Origin: Triops longicaudatus
Lineage: Eukaryota > Arthropoda > Branchiopoda > Notostraca > Triopsidae
DNA length: 64,000 nt
NCBI GenBank assembly: GCA_022885665.1
Contig: JAGQDJ010000051.1
Span: forward strand, 491,155 to 555,154
Direction of reading: 5' to 3'
A program made the position numbers and the translations under genes. The notes under the pieces were generated by a model, which saw only the letters and a list, made by a program, of their open reading frames with translations, was not told the DNA's origin and did not search any database. Each line of letters starts with the position of its first letter. The stretch's first letter is position 1. Below, piece by piece: positions 27,001 to 39,000 of the stretch.

Positions 27001-30000
27001 ACCTGGAAGACCTTGGGTGATAAATTTGGCCCCTTTGGCCGGCTTTGAGATTGATTGTCAAATTAGAAATACAATCAAACTATGCAAATTCCCCGGTCGG
27101 TGAAAGCAAAATCGGCAGATTTGAATTACAAAGCAACTTTTCCTTTGCGTATTGCCTTATTTGACTGTTTCAGACTTTTCATGCGGAGCCAACAAGCTTC
27201 ATTATCCATAGGTTTGAAGAAAGACATCTGAGCAAATATTAAATTGTCCGAAAAGTTCGCGTACAAAACTGAAAGGAATATCCTTTTTTTCAAAAAGAAA
27301 TTCTTTTACTGAAAGAAATTTTCTTTTTCAAATAAAAAAGAAACAAGGTCATTTGACTTACTTAAAGCAGAAACACAAACTTACAAAATTATTTTACAAT
27401 TATTAGGTAACGGATTAATGAACGAAATAACTGAATAACTTTAGCAATATTGAAACAATTGCAGAAAACTAAAATCATGTGCAAGGATTAGGATAATCTG
27501 GGACATGAGATAATCTGGTTTTGAGCTATTTTTGGATGTTTAGACATCGAAAGAACGCGTTACCGAACAAAAATAGCACAATTTGTTCTGCTTCATTCAG
27601 TAACACGTGTTAAAATGTCAACGGAAACAAAGTCTAAACGAAGATTTCTGGTTGGTTGCTTGAAAACAAAATGTAGCCTTTTTCTCTAATTGTAAAAAAG
27701 GACTCCTTGCCGCTAGTCAGGCAGTAAATCTGAGGCACCTGCGATACTTTCTGTTTACGTCTATACACTTTGTCCGACTATCACCAGCCAGGTGCACCAG
27801 ATCGTTAGAGAGCTCACTCAGGATGAACTATACTGTCTTCCTAGCCGATTCCCTTCACTTAATTCACTGTCAATTCGTAATTGCCTGCCACTTAAATAGC
27901 CTCAGAACATTTTGATCCCCTTCCAGCCTGTCCCTTTCCAGTTAATAAAATCTGAAACTTTAAAAAGGGTCAACTTCCTCGCACAACTCAGCTATGCCAA
28001 CAATTGCAACTGTATCAGTGCGAAACTAACAGTGGAGCAAAAATGAAAGGGCAAAAACTCTACTTTAGAATTCTGAGTTACTTTTAATAATGAAACTCAC
28101 TTTTACAATACTACTTTTTAATAGCGATAAATGTTATTTACCCATAAAGTGCTGTATGAATAGAACATATTTTGGAATTTTTCGTAAAATTCCTAACCAT
28201 TCAAATACGGCTGTCAATAGGGGTTAACAAATTCCTAGGATAGAGTAATGTTTGCTTTGTAGTCTGCCTAACTAAGGACTTCACTGTTTTTACCTGCCAC
28301 CACGTGGGTTGGTGAGTAATGGCAGCTCCATAGCTAGGATTCTCTTCGTTGGAACTGGCCAACTGGCTTTGACTGTGATGGATCCAGAGCAGCATCCGTT
28401 TGGTCTTCTCATCTTGCCATCTTTCTCTGTCTTCCGGTGCGTTGGACCGACGCATTTTGTGCAACTGGTCCCAAAACAACCATTCATCTTTGTACGTTGC
28501 CATGCGGGACATGGGTGGCTTGTGCACCGCTGCTGCAGACGGCGTAGGTGCAGTCGCTGGCAGCAAGACGGGCGCGGGAAACATAGTTGCCATCGCTGTC
28601 GCTAGATGGAACGAGGTGACGGAGCGGTCTTCGGCGAAAATGATACTTTCCATATCGCTCCACGAATTGTTGGGATCTGCACCTTTACGGCGGGTGGTGA
28701 ATCGCACGCTTTTATTAGCACCGGGTACCGTGTCTGGGATTCCCTGCTGACGCTCTTCGGGCGCCTCCATTTCCTGTTCCCAATACTCGGTCCAATGCGG
28801 CGCTTGGTAAAACTCGCTATGCATGAGCTGCTGTTGGCTTGACGTGTTAGAGGTTACCAAAGGCAAAGCTGTCAACTCATTCAGCCGTTGATCGTTGCGA
28901 ATCTTGGTGGGTTTAGTCACCAAGGGTAAGGGTTTCAGGTCTTTGACGTCATCAGGTAGTGAAGGGTCATAGATGGAACTGGCTTCGGTGTCATAAGCTA
29001 ACTCACGACCTTCGTGTAGTAAACTGCTTTCATTGTTGCCTGAATTGTTCACGTGACCTTGTGACGTCTTGGTGTCCTGATGGAATGATCGTGGTTGATG
29101 ACTTGAAACGTTCGACGACGGAATCGGTGGGGGAGGGCCAGTGGGCATCGACCACGATTCGTTGGGTTTAGACTGGGCTTTGTTGGAAGCTAAAGACCCG
29201 AACATTTGACTAAATTTCGGTGCCAGTAACTCACGTTTGGCCGTGACGGACTGTCGGCTGACCCGGGACTCGCTAGGCCGCAGGGGGGCGTGTTTGGAGT
29301 TGTCGATCTCGTCGTCTATCTCGCTCTGGAATTTTTCTTTCAGTTTCATCTTTAATTCACGGATCATCGTGTCTCTGCGCTCAATTCCAAAGGGGGAGAG
29401 AATTTTCGCGGCCATGAGCTTTGAGTCCTTGCTTTCGTTAGATGATCCAGCCGGGCGACCTCCATGTGCCACGTGGCTGGTGGCCAACGCCCTCTGGGAA
29501 GTTTGTTCCACTTTGACGGGTGTTTCACACGCTGTGTTTTTGTTGCGGGGCAACGTGTCACGGAAGGTTTGCTCGGAAAGTTGGACGGGACTCCCGTTTC
29601 GCAAAACCAGAGGCGTTTCCTTGTAATCGGTCAACGATTTCTTTTGGGAGTACTCCGCTAGCAACATACTCGCTGCTACCGCGTTCTTGGCGCCATAGAC
29701 CGCTTCGCCGTGTTTCACACCACAGACTTGCAATTCGGGGTTCAAAGCCGCGGCGCTTCGTAGTGGCGCTTCCGGCCACTCGCTGTTGCCGTTTTCCAGC
29801 GAATCAGTGTTGGAAGACTGACTCGGACTGCGAGGAGGGTTGTTAAAAGGGGGCGGGGATTCTACCATAGGCCCGGACAAGATTCCCGATTCAATGCTGG
29901 TCTTTGCCGTTGAATTGGAGTTCGAATCGCTATTAGATGGCGTTAAAGATGTGGGTTGGGACGTCTGCGTCCCTTGCGTAGAAACTTTTAGTTCCGGTAA

Positions 30001-33000
30001 GCTTAAATCCTTCAATGGCACTGTCGCTTCTTCACTGGAATGGTACAGCAGCCGTAGGCTATTGGTCACCTGCAGGTCCTCTGCGAGGCGGAGGGACTGG
30101 AGCATTTTGTCAGTTTCTTCTAATCCTATACCTAGGTCCAAGCTACTAGGTTGACTGGGCCGTTTCCTGAGATTTCCGACGACGTAAGATTCGAGACTTC
30201 GTTGGTAATCCTCTTCTGCTGTTGGAAGAGAGGGGCGATGCTCCGTATGATGTAAATCCGTCAGGTTGGCGACTTTTTTCCCGTCCATGTAATCCCAACT
30301 GGTATCACTATCGGGATGCGTGTAGGTTTCGCTGCTGTCGCGGTACCTCGTCTCCGTGGTCGTTTCGGTGCAGATTACGCTCGGCTCGCTACCAAGATCC
30401 CGTTCGGGTTCAACGGTTGGTGATGTATCCGCGGCCGAGCCTCGATGTTCATGTGTGGCTTGTTCGGTATCCACCATTGGATCGGTGGTAGTTACGGTGT
30501 TTTTCCCGGCGGCTCCAAATTTGGCTTTAGCTTCCTTGGTATCGCTAACAAGCTGCTTGCCTTGGAAAATGACGCTGGAAAAGCTGCTCAAGCTCGAATC
30601 CGACTGATACTCGTCGTCAGGGGGAGGAGCTATGTCTCGCAGAACTGACAAATCAGGATGCTCCGGTCGTAGTCTCAAGTCCGACGACAAGGCACCTGTC
30701 GCATGGTCTAACTGGCTCGGGCTGGTGAAGGTCGAGTCTACCGAAACGGCGTCTTCTGGTCCGGTTTTGTCCGAACGGTAAGAAAACTCGCGATCGGAAT
30801 CCGAGTTGGCGTCTTCGTGGTTCAAGTACTCGAAATGGTTGGAAACTTCTTCTTGGGCTTCGGCTATGTCCTCTGCGGTGGGAATCTTTGGTTTGAAGAT
30901 GAGGGAATCGATGCTGCCGAAAGTATCATAGTCCGTGGCATCTAATGCTTTCAACTTTGTCAATTTGCTCGGTTGCTCCTCCATGGGAACGTAGATCAAT
31001 CCCAAGCTGATATTGCTCAATGACTCTGAACTGGCATCCAACGCCTGGCGTAACAATTTCTTCAACTGCTTCTGTCGTTTCTCCAACAGTTCCGGGTTTC
31101 CTTCTGCTTCCATACTTTCCTGTAACTTGGCCTCCAGCTTCTGTATCAGTTTGGCCCGATCGATCCGACGCTTTCCTTTCTGACCGCTAGTAGAATGGGT
31201 GGACCTGTGACTATGAGTCCTGCTGGACGCCTTTAAGCTTCGGTTACGGTGTTTATGGCGCAGTGCCCCGGGAGAAATGGGTTCGTAGATCTTTTCGAAC
31301 TCATGGTTGCTCCAACTGTTGCCCGTCTCTCGGTCACTCTCAGTCTCTTGCTTTAACGTCTTAGACAGCTCAAGTAAACGTCGCTCCTGTTCTTCAAGGA
31401 TCCGCTTCTCCCGCTCAATCCTCCGCCATTTCACATGGCTGAGGGGAACCGGCTCCGGCGTCACTGATGATCTTATCGACGTGGGACTCTCTGAGGTTAG
31501 CTGGGTCACGGGTGTCGGTTCGCTGCCGTTAACCACATACATGGCTTCGTGTTGTCCGCAAGGGTGCTTCTTGTCACAATTCGCAGGTGACTCGGCAGCT
31601 TCCCCTTGAAGCTCTAACAACGTCTCGCACGACGAGCACAAGCAAACTGAGCAGTCGCCATAGTTAAACCCATCGTGCCCCTTGCAATAGTCCCAGCTGG
31701 CATCATAGACGCTGTGAATCTCAGACGAGAAGGAATGCCTCCGTTGCCTCGCACGGAGCTGGATGTCCCCGGAAGCTGGCCGGGAATGGGCCGAAGAGTT
31801 TGTCCTCCTTGATCGGTTCGTGGTCGACACGGACGACGACCGTGTGGTCTTCCCATACCGCGACGCTTTTGACCGCCTGGAGCCAGAGGTTTCTTTCCCA
31901 CTGGTGCCTTCGAACCGTTGCCACTTCGCGAGGATTTCTGTCCGGGAGACGTAAACTGGTTGCTCGGACTCAGGATAGCGATTCTCCGCCTCAGAGCCAA
32001 AGTCCTCCTCGCTGGCGCTGGCTTCAGCATGGACTATAACCTCTGCTGTTTGGAACGGGCGTTGATGATTAGAGTTTCGTAGCAAACTTGGGTCCGAAGC
32101 AGTAAAAGAGGCATGGCGACTGATGACGCTTCCTTTCAAATGTGTTCCTTTCTTACTACTTCGGGAAGTCGTAGCCATGGACTGGGAGCGTTGAACAGGC
32201 TTGCTGCTTTGGACAGTGGGGTTTGGACTTCCTTCACGTGCCCTCAGCTTCGCTTGGAAGATCTGAGCCAAACTTTGACCCTGAACCAAGACCGGGCCCA
32301 AGTTCGCGCTGTTGAGGTAGGTGTGGTACTCGAATGACGACAACGGCTCTGGTTTGGATGGTTTGATTTTTGGGTTCGTTTTAGGAGGAAGTTGGGGTGG
32401 TTTACCTTTCGGGGAGGCTTGAGCCGCTTTCAGTCCGTAGCGGTCGCCTTTCTTTATAGCGTCAATACGCTGCAAGATTTCTGACCGGGTCAGGTCCTTG
32501 AGTTCGCGATGTAGCTGTTGGCTAGAGATGTGCTGCATGATATCTTCGCGGCTCATTTTGCGCCACGTTTCCATGTGGACTTGCAAGGGTAACGGCTCGT
32601 AAACACTCGCAAAATGTTCTTCCAGATCGCTCCACGAGTCAGCGGCGCTCACAGGCCGCACTGCGTTACTATTCTCATGCTCAGTCTCTACTTTTTCACT
32701 TTGTCGTTTCTGCTGTCGGCGGTCTTTGACTTGCTGCGAGATGAGCTGGCGGACCAAAAGCTTCCGGGATTGATACACCGACTCGGCCTCAGATGTCAAA
32801 TCTTCGCCATCTTTATTTTTGTTACAGTCCGTCGCGTCTTCTGCGCTATAAGCTCGATAGCCAAAAATCTTCACCTTATCATTCTCGATCTTGGAATGCT
32901 CCTCCTCCAGATCGAAATCTGATACTGCGTCTGGGGGAATTTCCGGAAAATCACCCAACAACTGTTTCAGAGCGTCAGACTTTTTCTTATGGCGCAACGA

Positions 33001-36000
33001 TCGCTGAGCTTCCTTGTTACTTTTATTCTTCCAGTTTTTCAACCCTTTCTTCTCCGATTTTGTGCTCGATTTTCTACTACTTCGCTTATGCGAAGTTGAT
33101 CCTTCCATTTCTTCTGCTAAACTCAGCTCTTTCAGCACAGCCACGTTGCCTTCTGACAGAGAATTGTTCATCGAAAGTTCATTTTTGCTACTGAAAGGAC
33201 TCCAAGACCCTTGTTGTCGATTTTTCTGATTTCTACCCATTGTTTTTCAGTCCCACTTTGACCAATTCCTTTCAAAATAATTTCCCTTCACTACAACGGC
33301 GATTTTCAACGCAATTTACTTCATTCAAAGCATCAGGTGTCCTTACTGGCTCTTAACAGATCTATGGGCAGTCAAACGCAGCGGACATTGTTCTCTTAAA
33401 CTCAGAACGTTTCTGTTCATCAAGGTGGCTACGCTCCTCTTGTCACTGGTCATTTCAAAGTTCATTGACGAGAGAGGAAATCCATTAAACTGCCAAACGG
33501 GCTCTTCGCAAATTCGCACACGTTAAACAACTCGCCAATGCGTTCAAATCGCCACTGCCAGCAAAATATAGGAACATGTCCGGTGTTATGTCACCGATAA
33601 TCACAAGCTGATAATGTTGAGCAAAAAAGTTATCACAAATGTTCTGATCGTTTCATCGTAAGGTCTGTAACCCCTGAAACTGGCTACAAATCCGACGAAC
33701 ACTCTTCTATAGTACTATACAGAAAACAGTACAGTACCGGAGCACCACTTGTACGTAACTGCGGTGACTAAAAACCGTCAGCGAAAATGTACAGTACAGT
33801 ACGTTATCCTGTTGGTGGTTGGTAGTGAACTGTACAAGAGCGTCACAAATCTCGTTCACTTCTTCCTGGTTTGGCTGCTGTTTGTGGGTTCCCTCACCTG
33901 TTCCCTGCTCAAATTAACTTTGCCTCATCACTAACCCTCCAGCGGAGTGTTACCACCTCGGGAGACCCACTTGCTTCCTCCCTCCTCACCTCCTTCCAGC
34001 AAGACAACCTGCTAACGTATCTTGAACAGTACTCACGAAGCATAACGCCAAACACTTGCAAACTCAACACGCACACATGACTGTAAACACCAGTCCTTGC
34101 TCTTGATAAAAGACTTGGCAAAACGAGGCTCCATAAGGTAAGCTACAAATCCGCTACGTGACGACGTCATTGCAACATTATGACGCCTTAAAACCTTCGG
34201 GAGCCGCTATAACCATAAATGCATTCTAATTCGCTTTCCTAATTCCCAGGAGTTTCATGACATTTAGTTCCATTGCCCTTTTTACTTCACAATTTATAAC
34301 TGAATTATAATTACTTCAACAAGTATATTTATCCAACACCTGTAGTAGTATATGCAAGCAATAATAGTGGCTAAGATTTAACACATCTATTTCTTCCAAT
34401 GCATCAAAAACAACTTTAATTCACACCTTCATTCTACTTTTCCTTCTTAAGAAACTCTTTGCGCAAAATTCAAACATTTCCGCATGAAGTCTGTTAAGAC
34501 TTACAGAATTTTCCCATGTAAATTTTAAGCATGAGAATTTAATTTTCTCGAGAATTTTAAGATTTTTTAAACAAAAACTTAGATAATTTCCAGATTTTTA
34601 AAACATTATTTTTGCAATCCTAATCATCGTGAAAGATAAATTTCACGCACAATGAGATTTTTATTATTTTAATGTTTTACAAATTAGACGAAATTTTCAT
34701 CCGAACTTGATCAGCTTTCAGGGCATTTTTTGCCCAGTTTTTCAAAAGTACCTGAATAGGATCTTCACCTTAAGATTTTCAAGTTTTCCGTTAACACTTT
34801 AGCCGCACTAAGCATTGGTGCACAAATACATTGCTCCTTCCAGACTTTAACTACAGACCGATGTACTGTGTTTTTTGCACATCGTCTGTCATTCACTATA
34901 ATTGCACCCAATGTCTGAGCCCCATAGCTCAAGAATCTGTTGCCGCACATGTATTACATAAATCTAAGCAACAATAACCGGTTTCACCTAACGTTTTTGT
35001 GGGATCAGCGATTTTTTGCGCTTCTTTGAACTCATTCCAAGACTCACAGCCTGGCGCCGACCATTTTCTCCATAATTTTTTCCTTATTATACATTCCACG
35101 TTTTAAAAAAACTTTACTTTTTCATAATTAACAGGGTAATAAACCTAAAAAGCGCTCTACTTCCTTCTTCTTTCAACCTTTCCCGTTTTTTACCCTACCG
35201 CACAGGAACATCGCTTTTTAACCAAAATTGGACGAAAATCTCCCTACAATTACCTAATTTATGCTTAAATGCGAGAAATATCACAACAAAGTGGACAAAA
35301 TGACACCTTTCATTTTTTTTCGTTTTTGTTCCCTGGAAGATCAAGGATCGTTGCGACAGCTGCGTAAAAAGCTGTTATTCTTGCTCGCTAGCAGGTTACG
35401 AAAACATTATTTCTCGTTTTTATGGCTCCATGGAGCCAGAAATCGTCACCGTACTGGAAAATATAAACACCTTTTTGGAGGCGGTTTGGAACATTCACTG
35501 CTAACCTGACGCAGGACAAAACAAGCCAGCTGTGTTACAGTTAGATTCCAAGGTAATTCTTTCCCTTTTCACTGCTAAACTATTGACAGGGACACGGACT
35601 GCCTAGGCCAACAAAAGAAAAACTTTCCGGTATATGCACACTCGAATGGAACTGCTTCGTCTTCTTTCGCTGCCGGTGATGAAGGAAAAGGTACCGTTAA
35701 TAGCCTTAACTCGCCCCCGAAGAACAGGTTCGAAACTTGAACGTACCTGATTATCGTACTAGGCCTTTAGTAACAAAAGCTTGAGCCCTATCTAACAACT
35801 CCATCACGACCTGTGAGCCTCCTTTACCGCCCCTGGTGACGTGTTCTCGTCACGTTTATTACCGTACCAGATTGCTCTCTATATTTTGCTAAGATGAGAA
35901 ACAAAAGCAATCCCTCAGCCTCTCTGCACATCTGATGTACGCCGGCCTTTCATTTCGACCTTGTCCTAGCAACCCACTGTTGAACGAAAAAAGAATTTTC

Positions 36001-39000
36001 CAGGGTAGTAATTTACTACTGTAAAGTAGAAATGCAGTAGCTAGGGCACCAAATGAGGCTCACTGTATACGTCTGACCTAGTATTACGTGACAATGGGAG
36101 TTCATCTACGATGAGTTATACACAGATTCAAGGCAACTGTCATTCAAAACCAGTTTGAATAAGAGTCGCTCTTAACTCTTGCATCGATTCAAAGTGACAC
36201 AATTTACTTATCTGTTGGGAATAGAATATATCCAATACAACTAGGACGGCAAAGTTTTAAATTCAACTCAAATAGTTCGCAAAGATTTATTTATGCCTAT
36301 TCAAATCACTTACGTTTCAATAAAGTAATTGAAATGTTATGTCAAGTGAATATGTCCAACTGATGTCAAGTGCCTTAGGTTAAGTCTGGTGATATTAATT
36401 ATTGCGTCTTGGGATACTGCAAGCTGCGGAAAGAACGAAAAAAATATGAACAAGCTCTTATTTTGTCTATTTTGCGAAAGTTCTACAAAACGTTTAAAGT
36501 CAATATTTTACCATTGAAATGAGTCAGTTCTAACAAGTTAACTGTTGTTCGTAATGACAGTCCTGTTTCAATCAATCTAAAAGGGGACAAGTAAAAGTAT
36601 TACGTTTCCTAAGTCAGAGTTGCATTTCCATCGTAGGAACCTTATCGAACATTCGGGAACACTGTCTCATTACATGATCAAGGACATTCGTTTCGCACGG
36701 CGACGACGTAGCACTGAATCGCCTCACGCAGACAGTAAACACCTTGCGCGCTGTACTTCTTTCATTGTTACTTTCCTTTGGTGAGCTTCGTAGAACGAAT
36801 TCGTCCAATCTAAATGCCAAAAATCGCGCTTTAAAGCATGTTTTTCATTGTTGCGTCACTACCGTGTACAATATGTACTGAACTACGTAAGTCCAATGGA
36901 ACGAAACTGTGTGAGCTGCGAAATTCAAACTTAATTACTGAACATATTTTACTTACACAGTGGTTGTTTAACAATGGATTTTCCTACCACTATGGGAAAT
37001 TGTGTCTAAGTGTGTTAAAAATAGTCTGTGCAGCGTAGATTTACCATTCTGCTTGCAATTTAGCGACGTAAGCGAAGTGCTACTGGGAGTGATTTTGTCG
37101 GATTACTGAGGTTGTAAGGCTAGATGACATAAAGAAGGAAAAAAAAACGAAAATGGACGATTCCCAACACCAATTCTTGACAATGGACAAAATGAGCAAT
37201 TCCCCTCCCTGGGAGAAACTTAACACTAGCAGCTAAGAATAATTTGTTTTAAAATGAGCGTTTTGTCATGTGCGTGCCTAATTCGAAACTATCCAATAAG
37301 GAAGCGCGTCACGGATGTTATACTAATTATCCCACAACACCAATTACCGTTCATTACCGTAGGAAGGTAAACCATTTTTCATCTCCAGTCCTCCTTAAAA
37401 CATTTTACTCTCCTATACAATGCTTGTCTATATAAAATGAGTATTTTTTTCTTTCATTCGTAATTTGTTCTATTTTTACACATCCTTAGGTACGTTTTAG
37501 TTATCACATACTTTTTCTTCCACAAGGAATAAAAAAAACAGTACGCACTGTCCATGAACACCGCGGTAAGCATGACAGTGTTAACCTGGCTATCTGAGAT
37601 GAGTACTTTCTTAGACTACGTGCAGTACAACCCGAATGTAAGATGCCTGCGTTCTTGCAGTACACGCAGTCGGAGTAAGTACTCGATTATGTTTTCACTA
37701 CAAACCGCAAACGAAACAACTTCAGACGAAAAAGCGTCTTTTATTTCCTTTTTTATTTCGGCTAGTTTTTAGTAAAAGCGAAACAAAAAGAATTCTTTTT
37801 ATGGACTATTCTGTAGAACGAGACAGAACTTTCAGTTTCGATTTCACTGCAAAATTCCCGATGTATTGTAATTTTCAAAGTTGATATTCAAAATTACCCC
37901 CTGATGAGTACAACTTCGAACACGAGCAAGAAATTTCTCGAAAAAAAATAAGAGACAACGTTTTGAACGAACATTTCTTCTTGGCATCGTTATCGTGAAG
38001 TATTTGAACATGCTTGACTATTTTCTTTAAAGAAAATTACTTCAGTTATTGTAGGGAAAAATATGACTTAAGAGAGATCGGTATAAAGAGGTAGTACTTA
38101 AGGCCACGGGGGACCTAGAGCGCTTATGGCGAATAACATGGGGAACTCTTGCGACGCAGAGCTCCACAACGGCTAGTCCGATTGTTATGTTATTTAGTGT
38201 AAAAATAAATCTTCGAAAAATCAAGCGTGCTGCGTCCAAGAGCTTTTTTTCCAAAAAGCCCTTAAAAATTTTGCAAAATTAAGCGTGAAGTTTGCTCATT
38301 TTCACTGAAAGTAAAAACTTTTCGTCACAACACTCTTGATTTCTTTTTCTGGGGGGGGGGATTTTAGACACTAATGTTATAATTGGACAAGCCGCTTTGG
38401 AATTATGCTCCGCAAAGTCTTTGTAAACAGACTGAGAGGTATAGGCAAAACCAACGAAGTTTGGGATGCCACCTATGGAGAGAAGGCCCGTACTATCTTT
38501 AGGTCCCCGTGCCTTTAAAACATTTCTTTTCACATTCCCATGGTTGTACTTCCTACGGTTTTAACTAATGCTTTACTCTTGTTTACCCACAGTCATTTCA
38601 ACTTTGAACGGGAGCTTGGGACCACACAGCCCTATAGGTGGCATTCCAAGCACAATGTATTTTTTCCATTACTTATCCACGCCACCTAGCATTTTTACGC
38701 TACGATATCGGAAATTGACAAAAACTTGGCAGGTCATAACTCAAAAACTGTCAGCTTTTAATTTTTAATAAAATCGCCTAAAATGATCTAGAACACGTTG
38801 AAGCCCGATTATGAGAATAATTATTTCGAAAAAAAACTCCGAAAATTTAGTCCTATTTTTCACTAGATTTGATGCACTTTTTCACTACTGTCGAAATCTT
38901 ATTCTGAAATATCTAACTAATTTCGTGAGACGTCCTACGCCGTCTCCTGTATTACTCGCTCATAAGAGCCTTAGGTGCACTGTAGTCTTAAAACCTTTTT

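Noticed and set aside
28309..33229. Many + strand frames across the unrecognised 1679-codon gene
   Set aside because: Short and mutually overlapping compared with one continuous - strand frame with a plausible start.
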